NCBI RefSeq assembly: GCF_015277675.1
Contig: NZ_JADHEC010000007.1
Location: 55,069 to 119,068, forward strand
Direction of reading: 5' to 3'
Origin: Flavobacterium soyangense
GTDB taxonomy: Bacteria; Bacteroidota; Bacteroidia; Flavobacteriales; Flavobacteriaceae
DNA: 64,000 bases
Positions 35,810 to 45,021 of the stretch are shown one piece after another. Both the position numbers and the translations under genes were made by a program. The notes below the pieces were generated by a model, which was given only the letters and a program-made list of their open reading frames with translations, searched no databases and had not been told where the DNA came from. Each line of letters begins with the position of its first letter. Position 1 is the first letter of the stretch.

Positions 35810-36951
35810 TACAAACTGCAAAACGTTTAGATATTATTGAAGAATATTATTTCTCCTCAAAATTGAGAGAAGTAAGACAACTCGCCTCCGAGGGGAAACC
35901 AATCATCAATATGGGAATTGGCAGCCCGGATTTGCGTCCGTCACAGGAAGTTATTGATGCCGTTGTTTTGGCGATGCAGGAAGAAAATGCGCATCAATAT
36001 CAAAGTTACCAAGGTTTGCCGGAATTGAGAAAAGGAATGGCTGATTTCTATCAAAATAATTATGGTGTTGCCTTGAATTCGAATACCGAAATTTTGCCTT
36101 TAATGGGTTCCAAAGAAGGAATTATGCATATTTCACTGGCTTTTTTGAATGAGGGAGATCAGGTTTTGATTCCAAATCCAGGGTATCCTACTTATACTTC
36201 GGTGACGAATTTGGTTGGGGCAGTTCCTGTTTATTATGATTTGGCAGCAGCGAATAATTGGGAACCTGATTTTGAAGCTTTGGAAAAATTGGATTTATCC
36301 AAAGTAAAAATCATGTGGTTGGGTTATCCGCATATGCCAACAGGAGCAAGGGGAAGTCTAGAATTGTTCGAAAAGTTGGTGGCTTTCGCCAAAAATCACA
36401 ACATATTATTAATCAATGACAATCCGTATAGTTTTGTTTTGAATGATAATCCAATGAGTTTGTTACAAGTCGAAGGCGCAAAAGAGGTGGCGTTGGAACT
36501 GAATTCTTTATCAAAAACCTTCAATATGGCAGGTTGGAGAGTGGGAATGGTTTTAGGGAACGCCGCTTGTATCGATGCAATTTTGAAAGTAAAGAGCAAT
36601 ATGGACAGCGGAATGTTCTTTGGGATCCAAAAAGGAGCAATTGAAGCATTGAAAAGCGACAACTCTTGGTTCGATTCTATGAATGCCGTTTACAAGAAAA
36701 GACGAATTTTAACGGAACAATTGGCCGAAAAACTAGGTTGCAAAGTATATAAAGAAGGCGTTGGATTATTTGTTTGGGCAAAATTACCGGAAGGAATCAC
36801 ATCGGCGGAGAAGTTTATAGACGAAATATTATACGAAAAATCAATTTTCATAACGCCGGGAACAATTTTTGGTTCTAATGGAGAAGGGTATATTCGGTTT
36901 GCATTGTGTGTAAAAGAAGAAATAGTGCAAGAAGCAATTGATAGATTTTAA
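35806..36951 (+). CDS. Class I/II PLP aminotransferase, probable aromatic/prephenate or aspartate aminotransferase
   Basis: 381 residues with NMGIGSPDLRPS, NPGYPTYTS, the PLP-lysine segment SLSKTFNMAGWRVG, and RFALCVKEE near the end. GTG start overlaps the pheA stop by four bases, so the two are coupled. Between pheA and tyrA, the likely task is the transamination of phenylpyruvate and hydroxyphenylpyruvate; substrate choice is inferred from position, since fold I aminotransferases are broad. Confidence 0.88.
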   Translation: MIQTAKRLDIIEEYYFSSKLREVRQLASEGKPIINMGIGSPDLRPSQEVIDAVVLAMQEENAHQYQSYQGLPELRKGMADFYQNNYGVALNSNTEILPLMGSKEGIMHISLAFLNEGDQVLIPNPGYPTYTSVTNLVGAVPVYYDLAAANNWEPDFEALEKLDLSKVKIMWLGYPHMPTGARGSLELFEKLVAFAKNHNILLINDNPYSFVLNDNPMSLLQVEGAKEVALELNSLSKTFNMAGWRVGMVLGNAACIDAILKVKSNMDSGMFFGIQKGAIEALKSDNSWFDSMNAVYKKRRILTEQLAEKLGCKVYKEGVGLFVWAKLPEGITSAEKFIDEILYEKSIFITPGTIFGSNGEGYIRFALCVKEEIVQEAIDRF

Positions 36952-36954
36952 CAG

Positions 36955-37812
36955 ATGAAAATATACGTAATTGGCATTGGTTTAATAGGCGGTTCGATGG
37001 CGTTGGACATCAAATCACTGCATCCGGAAGCGACCATTTATGGGATTGACACTAACGAAATCCATTTGGCGGAAGCCTTGGCTTTAGGAGTTATTGATGC
37101 TGCCGCCACATTCGATGATTTGGCTGCTGCCGATTTTGTAATCGTTTCGGTTCCTGTGGATGTTGCACTGGCGGTTTTGCCAAAAGTTTTGGACCATATT
37201 GGTGAAAATACAATTGTATTTGAAGTAGGTTCTACGAAAACGCCAATTTGCGAAGCGGTGGTAAATCATCCAAGAAGAAGGAATTTTATTGCTACGCATC
37301 CCATTGCGGGAACGGAATTTTCGGGGCCTTCGGCGGCGATAAGAGGATTGTTCGAAGGGAAAACCAATATTATTTGTGAGGTGGAAAAAACGACTTTCAA
37401 ATTACAGGAAAAAGCCTTGGAATTATTTAAAAGCATGGGAATGAGAATCCGATATATGGATCCAAAATCACACGATAAACACATTGCTTATGTGTCGCAT
37501 TTGTCCCATATTAGTGCTTTTATGCTTGGAAAAACGGTGATTGACAAAGAAAAAGACGAGCAGGATATTTTTGATATGGCGGGTTCTGGATTTGAAAGTA
37601 CGGTTCGTTTGGCCAAAAGTTCCCCGGCAATGTGGACACCAATTTTTAAACAGAATAAAAAACAAGTGGTGAAAGGATTAGAAGAATATATTTCTAATTT
37701 ATCTAATTTCAAAGAATTATTAGAGAATGACAATTACGATGCAATTTTCAACGAAATGCAAGGCGTAAATAGAATTAGGGAAATATTAAACGGCATGAAC
37801 AGTAAAAAGTAA
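36955..37812 (+). CDS. tyrA: Prephenate dehydrogenase
   Basis: 285 residues; NAD-dependent oxidation of prephenate to hydroxyphenylpyruvate. Rossmann motif GIGLIGGSMALDI at the N-terminus, the catalytic region THPIAGTEFSGP and HLSHISAFMLGKT. No ACT or chorismate mutase domain. Starts three bases after the aminotransferase stop. Confidence 0.95.
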   Translation: MKIYVIGIGLIGGSMALDIKSLHPEATIYGIDTNEIHLAEALALGVIDAAATFDDLAAADFVIVSVPVDVALAVLPKVLDHIGENTIVFEVGSTKTPICEAVVNHPRRRNFIATHPIAGTEFSGPSAAIRGLFEGKTNIICEVEKTTFKLQEKALELFKSMGMRIRYMDPKSHDKHIAYVSHLSHISAFMLGKTVIDKEKDEQDIFDMAGSGFESTVRLAKSSPAMWTPIFKQNKKQVVKGLEEYISNLSNFKELLENDNYDAIFNEMQGVNRIREILNGMNSKK

Positions 37813-37886
37813 GCTGAGTATTGACGCAATTTACACTGAGAAAAAAACAACACAGAATAAAATAATAAAATAAATATTTAGAAAAG

Positions 37887-38972
37887 ATGGAAAACAAGAA
37901 AGAAATGAGAAACTGGTTGAACGAATTCAATTTGACTCATCCATTTGTGATAGCAGGACCTTGTAGTGCTGAAACCGAAGAACAAGTTTTAAAAATTGCT
38001 CACGCCTTGAAAGATTCAGATGTGAGTGTTTTTAGAGCAGGAATCTGGAAACCAAGAACACGTCCGGGAGGATTTGAAGGTGTTGGAGAAATTGGATTGA
38101 AATGGTTAAAAAAAGCAAAAGCGGAAACAGGAATGTTAATGGGAACTGAAGTTGCCACTGCTGCCCACTGTAAATTGGCTTTGGAAAATGATATTGATGT
38201 TTTATGGGTTGGCGCTCGTACAACGGCAAATCCGTTTGCGGTTCAGGAAATTGCTGACACATTGAAAGGGACGGATAAAATTGTATTGATAAAAAACCCA
38301 GTAAATCCAGATATGGCTTTGTGGCTTGGTGGTGTGGAGCGTTTGTATGCTGCCGGAATCAAAAATTTAGGAGTGATTCACAGAGGTTTTTCTACTTACG
38401 AAAAAACAAAATACAGAAACATTCCAGAATGGCAAATTGCTATCGAATTGCAAAATAAATTCCCTGATTTGCCTTTGATTATTGATCCATCACACATCAC
38501 AGGAAATCGCGATATGATTCTTGAAGTGACGCAAGAAGCTTTGGATTTGAATTATGACGGCATGATTATCGAAACACACAATGATCCAGACAATGCTTGG
38601 AGTGATGCCGCACAGCAAGTGACACCAGAAGCTTTACTGCAAATTTTTAAAGATTTGAAAGTAAGAAAAGTGAGTGGTGATACTGATGAGTTTGCCAATA
38701 AAATGACAAAATTGAGAGCAAACATTGATGTTTTGGATGCCAACTTATTGGAATTGCTAGGAAAACGTATGAAAGTGGCGGATGAAATTGGCCAAGTGAA
38801 AAAAGATGCCAATGTTGCTGTACTGCAAAGCAATCGTTGGAACGAAATTCAGGCAAAAATGATTGCCGAAGGTGGAAAAAAAGGATTAACCGAAGAGTTT
38901 ATCGTTAAATTATTCAAAGATATTCACCAGGAAAGTATTGGTCATCAAGAAAAAATCTTGAACAAATTGTAA
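37887..38972 (+). CDS. Bifunctional DAHP synthase / chorismate mutase (type II)
   Basis: 361 residues. Residues 1-260: 3-deoxy-7-phosphoheptulonate synthase of the KDO8PS-like class, with IAGPCSAET, FRAGIWKPRTRPGGF, WVGARTTANPF and IDPSHITGNR. Residues 270-361: AroQ chorismate mutase helices (LRANIDVLDANLLELLGKRM and VAVLQSNRW). Thus the first step of the shikimate pathway and the chorismate branch step are on one chain, completing the Phe/Tyr operon. Confidence 0.96.
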   Translation: MENKKEMRNWLNEFNLTHPFVIAGPCSAETEEQVLKIAHALKDSDVSVFRAGIWKPRTRPGGFEGVGEIGLKWLKKAKAETGMLMGTEVATAAHCKLALENDIDVLWVGARTTANPFAVQEIADTLKGTDKIVLIKNPVNPDMALWLGGVERLYAAGIKNLGVIHRGFSTYEKTKYRNIPEWQIAIELQNKFPDLPLIIDPSHITGNRDMILEVTQEALDLNYDGMIIETHNDPDNAWSDAAQQVTPEALLQIFKDLKVRKVSGDTDEFANKMTKLRANIDVLDANLLELLGKRMKVADEIGQVKKDANVAVLQSNRWNEIQAKMIAEGGKKGLTEEFIVKLFKDIHQESIGHQEKILNKL

Positions 38973-38982
38973 ATGGTAAATT

Positions 38983-39034
38983 ATAAATGGTGAATTAGAA
39001 TGTGTAATTTTGGCATTCACAATTCACCATTTAT
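38983..39034. repeat. 14-bp inverted repeat in the spacer before rsgA
   Basis: ATAAATGGTGAATT (38983-38996) and AATTCACCATTTAT (39021-39034) with an inner GAATG/CATTC. Same AT-rich flavour as the repeat arms at aroA (44880-45021). Confidence 0.65.
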
Positions 39035-39049
39035 CATTTGTAATTAAAA

Positions 39050-40027
39050 ATGACAGGAACCGTTTATAAATCTACAGGAAGTTGGTACACAGTAAAATCC
39101 GAGCACGGTAATTTTATTGAATGCCGTATGAAAGGGAAATTCCGAATTAAAGGAATAAAAAGCACGAACCCAATTGCCGTGGGCGATATTGTAGATTATG
39201 AACTCGAAGAAACCTCGGATACAGTTACAGGAACCATTCATAATATTCACGAAAGAAAGAATTATATCGTTCGAAAATCAGTGAATTTATCGCATCAAAT
39301 GCACATTATTGCGTCGAATATTGACCGTGTTTTCCTTTTGGTCACCATCAATAATCCGCCAACAACGCCTAATTTTATTGATCGTTTTTTGGTTACTGCT
39401 GAAGCTTACGGAATAGAAACGGTTTTAGTTTTCAATAAAATTGACACTTTTGACGATCCAACATTGGACGAACAATTGTATTTGCAGCATATTTACGAAA
39501 ACATTGGATACAAATGCCTTCGGGCTTCTGCCAAAGAAAGTAAGGGAATCGACAAATTAAAGGAAATGATGATTGGCAAAGTGAGCATGTTTTCTGGGCA
39601 TTCTGGTGTTGGAAAATCAACTTTAGTCAACGCTTTGGAACCTTCTTTACATCTAAAAACGAAAACTATTTCCGAAGCCAGCAAGCAAGGACAACATACC
39701 ACGACTTTTGCCGAAATGTATGATTTGTCTTTTGGCGCCCGAATAATCGACACGCCGGGGATTAAGGGTTTTGGGATTGTCGATATGGAAAAAGAAGAAA
39801 TTAGTGGATATTTTCCGGAGTTTTTCAAGTTGAAAGACCAATGCAAATTCAATAATTGTTTGCATAAAGAAGAGCCACATTGCGCCATAAAAAAGGCTTT
39901 GGAAAAAGATGAAATCGCCTGGTCACGCTACAATTCATATCTTAAAATTCTGGAAGGTGACGACGAAAATTACCGCACGGATTCTTATGATGAAGATCGA
40001 AAAGCAAGTGATGAAACGAGAAAATAA
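39050..40027 (+). CDS. rsgA: Ribosome small-subunit GTPase RsgA
   Basis: 325 residues, circularly permuted GTPase of 30S maturation. N-terminal OB-fold (GTVYKSTGSWYTVKSEHG), then G4 (FNKID) ahead of G1 (GHSGVGKST) and G3 (DTPG), which proves the permutation. C-terminal zinc knuckle CKFNNCLHKEEPHC. The ATG is directly downstream of an inverted repeat. Confidence 0.96.
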   Translation: MTGTVYKSTGSWYTVKSEHGNFIECRMKGKFRIKGIKSTNPIAVGDIVDYELEETSDTVTGTIHNIHERKNYIVRKSVNLSHQMHIIASNIDRVFLLVTINNPPTTPNFIDRFLVTAEAYGIETVLVFNKIDTFDDPTLDEQLYLQHIYENIGYKCLRASAKESKGIDKLKEMMIGKVSMFSGHSGVGKSTLVNALEPSLHLKTKTISEASKQGQHTTTFAEMYDLSFGARIIDTPGIKGFGIVDMEKEEISGYFPEFFKLKDQCKFNNCLHKEEPHCAIKKALEKDEIAWSRYNSYLKILEGDDENYRTDSYDEDRKASDETRK

Positions 40028-40060
40028 TTTAGGCAAAAGCCAACAGTAAATTAGCCAACA

Positions 40061-40513
40061 GTGAAATCAGTAATTCAAAGAGTTTCTTCCGCATCAGTAA
40101 CCATCGATTCTAAAATTGTAGCCAAAATTCAAGACGGTTTGCTTGTTCTGCTTGGAATTGAAGATGCCGATAATCAAGAAGACATTGATTGGCTGACTTC
40201 AAAAATTGTCAATCTTCGCATTTTTGGTGATGAAAATGAGGTGATGAATCTCTCGGTAAAAGATATTGATGGAGAAATAATTGTTGTTTCGCAATTTACG
40301 CTTCACGCCTTGACCAAAAAAGGCAATCGTCCTTCCTATATCAAAGCGGCAAAACCCGAAATCGCCATTCCGCTTTATGAGAATTTCACGAGACAATTAG
40401 AAATGGAAATGGGCAAAAAAGTGCAAACCGGAGTTTTTGGCGCCGATATGAAAGTGGCTTTGCTCAATGATGGACCGGTGACAATTTTAATTGATTCTAA
40501 AAATAAAGAATAA
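40061..40513 (+). CDS. dtd: D-aminoacyl-tRNA deacylase
   Basis: 150 residues, GTG start giving MKSVIQRVSSASVTID, the standard N-terminus. SQFTLHA and the NDGPVT motif (with the Gly-cisPro) form the active site that removes D-amino acids and misacylated Gly from tRNA. Follows rsgA by 33 bases. Confidence 0.96.
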   Translation: MKSVIQRVSSASVTIDSKIVAKIQDGLLVLLGIEDADNQEDIDWLTSKIVNLRIFGDENEVMNLSVKDIDGEIIVVSQFTLHALTKKGNRPSYIKAAKPEIAIPLYENFTRQLEMEMGKKVQTGVFGADMKVALLNDGPVTILIDSKNKE

Positions 40514-40565
40514 TTTAGGATTATTCTTAAAAAAAATTTCATAAATTTGAGGAAACTTCCCTGAT

Positions 40566-42476
40566 ATGAAATTTATTTCTGCTTTGTTCCTATTTTTTTT
40601 ATTTTCCACTTCACTTTACTCCCAAAAAACAGAATACTCCACATTACTTATTTCAGACAGTTTAAAGCAAAATGCCAATGCTGTGGTACGTTTGAACCAA
40701 ATTGACATTGTAATTTCGTCTCAACGGAATATGAATATCAAAGAGAAAAGAGTGGTTACTGTCTTGAACGAAAAGGGACTTGGAGGAATTGACGCCTTCG
40801 AACATTATGATAAGCAAACCTCGGTTAAAAGTATCAATGCGACCGTTTTTGACGGTTTTGGAAACGAAATTAAAAAAGTCAAGAGAAAAGATTTTCGAGA
40901 TCAATGTGCGCTAGATGGTGTAACTCTTTTTTCGGACAACAGATTAATTTATTTGAATTATACGCCAACCCAATACCCGTTTACCATAGTTTATGAAAGC
41001 GAAGTTGAAACTTCGAACACCGCATTTATTCCGCAATGGTTCCCGTTGGACAATTATGTTTTAAGCATAGAAAAAAGCGTTTTGAACGTGAATTACCCTG
41101 CCGATCTTGGTTTCAAAAAAACGGAATTCAATTTTTCCGATTTCCAAATCAAAAAAACTGTTGATTCTTCAACACAACTTTCTTATGTAGCAACGAATAT
41201 CCCAGCTCAAAAAGAGGAAGATTATAGTCCGTCGTTTTCTAATATTTTTCCAAAAGTAATGATGGGCTTGGAGTTTTTTAATCTAGAAGGAGTCGATGGT
41301 AATGCAAAAAACTGGAAGGAATATGGGCAATGGTTTTCGGACAAAATTCTGACAGGAACAATGGAATTATCGGATGAGACGAAAGCAAAAATGAAAACTA
41401 TGGTTGGAAATGAAACAGATCCAATCAAGAAGGCAAAGTTGATTTACAATTATATGCAGGAAAAATCAAGATACGTCAGTATTCAAGTTGGTATTGGGGG
41501 TTTTAAACCCATGTATGCCAATGACGTGGATCGTTTGGGTTATGGCGATTGCAAAGCTTTGTCTAATTATACAAGAGCTCTTTTAAATGCCGTTGACGTA
41601 CCTTCCTATTATACGGAGTTATTTGGGGGTAACGATAAAATAGATATTAGATCTGATTTTTGTTCCATACAGGGAAATCACGTGATTTTGGCAATTCCAA
41701 ACAAGGATAATTATGTGTTTTTGGAATGCACCAGTCAGGACGATCCTTTTGGATACCAAGCCAATTTTACAGATGACAGGAATGTTGTAATAATGAAACC
41801 CGAGGGAGGCGAAATAGTGAGAACCAAAATATATCCCGACAAAGGCAACACACAAATCAAGAAAGGCAATTATTCATTAGATGAAAACGGCAATTTTACG
41901 GCAATAATTTCAATGGTTTCCGAAGGTTCTCAATATAGCCGAAAAGCCCAAATTGAAAAGCTGCAACCTACGGATAAAGAAGTGCATTATAAAGAGTTTT
42001 GGGGCAATATCAGTAATTTAAAAATAAACAAAACAGCATTTTCTAATGACAAAGAAAAAATAAGTTTTACCGAAAATTTAGAAATTACTGCGGAGAATTA
42101 TGGCAAAAATTCAGGAAATAAAATGATTTTTGTCGTCAATGCTTTTAGTCAATACACCGGAAGTATAAAGCGAATCAGAAACCGTAAAACGCCTTTCGAA
42201 ATTCAAAGGGGCACTAATGATTCGGATGAAATAGCAATCAGTTTGCCCGCTGGTTTTGCAATTGAATTTTTACCTCAAAATTTTGAATTGAACAGTAAAT
42301 TCGGGGAATGCAAAACAGAAATCACTAAAAAAGACGATAATAACTTAGTTTACAAACGTACTTTATTTATAAAAAAAGGGCTTTATGAGAAGAATGAATA
42401 TGACAAATTCCGACTTTTTATGGAGCAAGTCTCAAGAAACGACAATGCCAAAATTATTTTAACCAAGAAAATATAA
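40566..42476 (+). CDS. DUF3857/transglutaminase-like exported protein (catalytic Cys present)
   Basis: 636 residues with signal peptide (MKFISALFLFFLFSTSLYSQ). DUF3857 domain in roughly residues 50-220, a transglutaminase-like core near 290-380 with the nucleophile Cys in YGDCKALSNYTRALL and the His in GNHVILAIP, then a C-terminal beta domain. Family role is unclear; in Flavobacteria these sit in the envelope. It is followed six bases later by a paralogue, so the two are expressed together. Confidence 0.9.
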   Translation: MKFISALFLFFLFSTSLYSQKTEYSTLLISDSLKQNANAVVRLNQIDIVISSQRNMNIKEKRVVTVLNEKGLGGIDAFEHYDKQTSVKSINATVFDGFGNEIKKVKRKDFRDQCALDGVTLFSDNRLIYLNYTPTQYPFTIVYESEVETSNTAFIPQWFPLDNYVLSIEKSVLNVNYPADLGFKKTEFNFSDFQIKKTVDSSTQLSYVATNIPAQKEEDYSPSFSNIFPKVMMGLEFFNLEGVDGNAKNWKEYGQWFSDKILTGTMELSDETKAKMKTMVGNETDPIKKAKLIYNYMQEKSRYVSIQVGIGGFKPMYANDVDRLGYGDCKALSNYTRALLNAVDVPSYYTELFGGNDKIDIRSDFCSIQGNHVILAIPNKDNYVFLECTSQDDPFGYQANFTDDRNVVIMKPEGGEIVRTKIYPDKGNTQIKKGNYSLDENGNFTAIISMVSEGSQYSRKAQIEKLQPTDKEVHYKEFWGNISNLKINKTAFSNDKEKISFTENLEITAENYGKNSGNKMIFVVNAFSQYTGSIKRIRNRKTPFEIQRGTNDSDEIAISLPAGFAIEFLPQNFELNSKFGECKTEITKKDDNNLVYKRTLFIKKGLYEKNEYDKFRLFMEQVSRNDNAKIILTKKI

Positions 42477-42481
42477 TCCAA

Positions 42482-44500
42482 ATGAAAATCAAATCACTTA
42501 TCATTTTATTATTTATCATTTCTTTTTCAAAAACAAATGCCCAAAAATTTGAATTAGGAAAGGTAACCATTGCAGAACTGGAGGAAAAAGAATGTCCAAA
42601 AGACCCATCGGCAGATGCCGCAATATTATTTAGTGTTGGGGAAGTTAGATTTGTGTTTAATAAGAATGAGGGTTTTGTAATGGTTAATACTGTAAAATCT
42701 AAAATTAAAATTTACAAAAAAGGGGGCTATGAATGGGCTAACAAAGCCGTTCGGTATTATTTAGGGACCAATATTAATGAGTCGGTATCATTTGATGATG
42801 CCATAACCTATAATCTTGTGGATGGAAAAATTGAAAAGACAAAACTAAAAAGTGATGGTGTTTTTGATGAAAAAGGGAATAGATATTGGGGGCGAAAAAA
42901 AATTGCTATGCCTAATGTTAAAGAAGGATCTATTATAGAATTTGAATATGTTTTGCGTTCCAATTCGATAGGAAATATTAGAGATTGGGATTTTCAAACT
43001 TCTATTCCAGTAAATCACTCTGAATACACAACCTATGTGCCTGAATATTATGTTTATAATACAAATACAAAAGGATATATTTTTCCAAAAGTGACAGTTG
43101 TGAAATCTCAAAAATCTCAAAAATTCTCGGATATTCAGAGAAACGATGGTAATTTTGTGGCAAGACAAACAAGCTCTTATGTTCAAAGTGAACTAAATTA
43201 CGAAGAAACAAAAACAAATTATGTTGCTGACAATCTTCCTGCATTGAAGGAAGAAGCCTATGTGAATAATGTGAATAATTATACCGCAAGTGTAGTTCAA
43301 GAATTATCAATAATTAAATATCCCAATCAACCTTTAAAAACGTATTCAACGGATTGGAAGTCTGTAGTGAAAACCATTTATGATTATGATGATTTTGGCT
43401 TAGAACTCAAAAAAAGCGGTTATTTTGAAGAAGATATAAATCCATTAATTAAAGAATTAGTTACCAATGAAGAGAAAATCTCGGTAATTTTTAATTACGT
43501 TAAATCATCCGTAAAATGGAATGAATTGTACAACTATTCATGTGATGATGGTGTAAAAAAAGCGTATAAAGACAAAACAGGGAATGTTGCTGAAATTAAC
43601 CTAATGCTTATTGCGATGTTACGTTTTGCGGGATTAAATGCCAACCCCGTTTTGGTTAGTACTCGTGATAATGGGATTGCCTTATTTCCGAGCAGAACGG
43701 CTTTTAATTATGTGATTGCAGCAATAGAAACACCAGAGGGAAATATATTGCTCGATGCAACTGAAAAATATTCATTGCCAAATGTTTTGCCGTTACGTGA
43801 TTTAAACTGGATAGGGCGATTGATACGAAAGGACGGAACTTCAACTGAAGTGGATTTGATGCCAAAAGAACTTTCGAAAGTAGTGTCAAATGTAAATATT
43901 GTTTTGAATAGTGATGGATCAGCTGATGGAAAAATAAGAAGACAATTTACCAATCACAAAGCATTGGAATTTAGGCAGGAAAATATATTAACTGCAAAAG
44001 ATACTTATCGCGAAGAACTCGAAAACCAAAATAATAATATTGAAATAAATGATTATGCAAGAGAAAACGACTTGGATTTGTCTAAACCTATCATTGAGAA
44101 TTTTTCTTTTAAGGATAACAAGGATATAGAAATTATTAATGATAAAATTTATATTTCTCCGATGTTATTTTTGGCAACAAAAGAAAACCCATTAAAACAA
44201 GAGGTAAGGGAATCCCCAATTGATTTTGGTTTTCCTGTTCAAAATAAATATAATATTAACATCGAGATTCCAAAAGGATATGCTGTAGAATCATTACCAG
44301 CCGCCATAAATATTGCTACGGGAGAAAATATGGGGAGTTTTAAATTTTTAGCTGCAAATGCTGACAATAAAATACAGATTGTAATTACAAAAGAAACAAA
44401 TGCGCCTATAGTTTCGGCAGATTTTTATGCTGATTTAAAAGTTTTCTATCAACAAATGATTGATAAGCAAAATGAGAAAATTGTTTTAAAAAAAATATAA
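42482..44500 (+). CDS. DUF3857/transglutaminase-like exported protein (catalytic Cys lost)
   Basis: 672 residues, signal peptide (MKIKSLIILLFIISFSKTNAQ), DUF3857 domain, and a transglutaminase-like core in which the segment that should carry the Cys reads GNVAEINLMLIAMLRFAGL. The nucleophile is absent although the fold is recognisable (PVLVSTRDNG, FNYVIAAIE). Probably a non-catalytic partner of the upstream paralogue. Same length class and the same C-terminal domain. Confidence 0.9.
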   Translation: MKIKSLIILLFIISFSKTNAQKFELGKVTIAELEEKECPKDPSADAAILFSVGEVRFVFNKNEGFVMVNTVKSKIKIYKKGGYEWANKAVRYYLGTNINESVSFDDAITYNLVDGKIEKTKLKSDGVFDEKGNRYWGRKKIAMPNVKEGSIIEFEYVLRSNSIGNIRDWDFQTSIPVNHSEYTTYVPEYYVYNTNTKGYIFPKVTVVKSQKSQKFSDIQRNDGNFVARQTSSYVQSELNYEETKTNYVADNLPALKEEAYVNNVNNYTASVVQELSIIKYPNQPLKTYSTDWKSVVKTIYDYDDFGLELKKSGYFEEDINPLIKELVTNEEKISVIFNYVKSSVKWNELYNYSCDDGVKKAYKDKTGNVAEINLMLIAMLRFAGLNANPVLVSTRDNGIALFPSRTAFNYVIAAIETPEGNILLDATEKYSLPNVLPLRDLNWIGRLIRKDGTSTEVDLMPKELSKVVSNVNIVLNSDGSADGKIRRQFTNHKALEFRQENILTAKDTYREELENQNNNIEINDYARENDLDLSKPIIENFSFKDNKDIEIINDKIYISPMLFLATKENPLKQEVRESPIDFGFPVQNKYNINIEIPKGYAVESLPAAINIATGENMGSFKFLAANADNKIQIVITKETNAPIVSADFYADLKVFYQQMIDKQNEKIVLKKI

Positions 44501-44551
44501 GGAATCAAATTTTAGAATAAATATCTTTGGGTTTTAAAAAGACAAAAACAA

Positions 44552-44878
44552 ATGAACCTAAAAAATTCCCAACTCGAAGTCGACAATTGGATCAAAGAAC
44601 ACGGTGTTCGCTACTTTAATGAACTCACAAATATGGCACAACTTACTGAGGAAGTAGGAGAGGTAGCCAGAATTATAGCCCGTCGTTACGGTGAACAATC
44701 CGAAAAAGAAAGCGACAAAAACAAAGACCTTGGCGAAGAACTGGCCGATGTGGTTTTTGTGGTTTTATGTTTGGCAAATCAAACCGGAATCGATTTGCAA
44801 GCCGCTTTTGACAAGAAAATGGATTTAAAATCAATTCGGGATAAAGACCGACACAAAAACAATGAAAAGTTGAAATAA
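44552..44878 (+). CDS. MazG-like nucleotide pyrophosphohydrolase
   Basis: 108 residues, all-alpha NTP-PPase fold. EEVGEVARIIARRYGEQ followed by DLGEELADVVFVVLCLA supplies the four acidic Mg-binding residues (ExxE and ExxD). Likely house-cleaning of non-canonical NTPs. Starts 51 bases after the DUF3857 gene. Confidence 0.92.
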   Translation: MNLKNSQLEVDNWIKEHGVRYFNELTNMAQLTEEVGEVARIIARRYGEQSEKESDKNKDLGEELADVVFVVLCLANQTGIDLQAAFDKKMDLKSIRDKDRHKNNEKLK

Positions 44879-44879
44879 T

Positions 44880-45021
44880 TGTGAATTGTAAATTATGAAT
44901 TGTGAAGGAGTAATAGTAAATTGCGCCCCTAAATTATTTGAAACAAAAAACCAAAACTCATAATTAAAACCATGAATTTAAAATTAATCACAAATTCACA
45001 ATTCATAATTGACAATTCACA
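44880..45021. repeat. 27-bp inverted repeat spanning the spacer and the 5' end of aroA
   Basis: Left arm 44880-44906 and right arm 44995-45021 are inverse complements with one mismatch in 27. The right arm, starting TTCACAATTCATAATTG, lies inside the aroA coding sequence and codes for SQFIIDNSH (residues 9-17). Confidence 0.85.
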
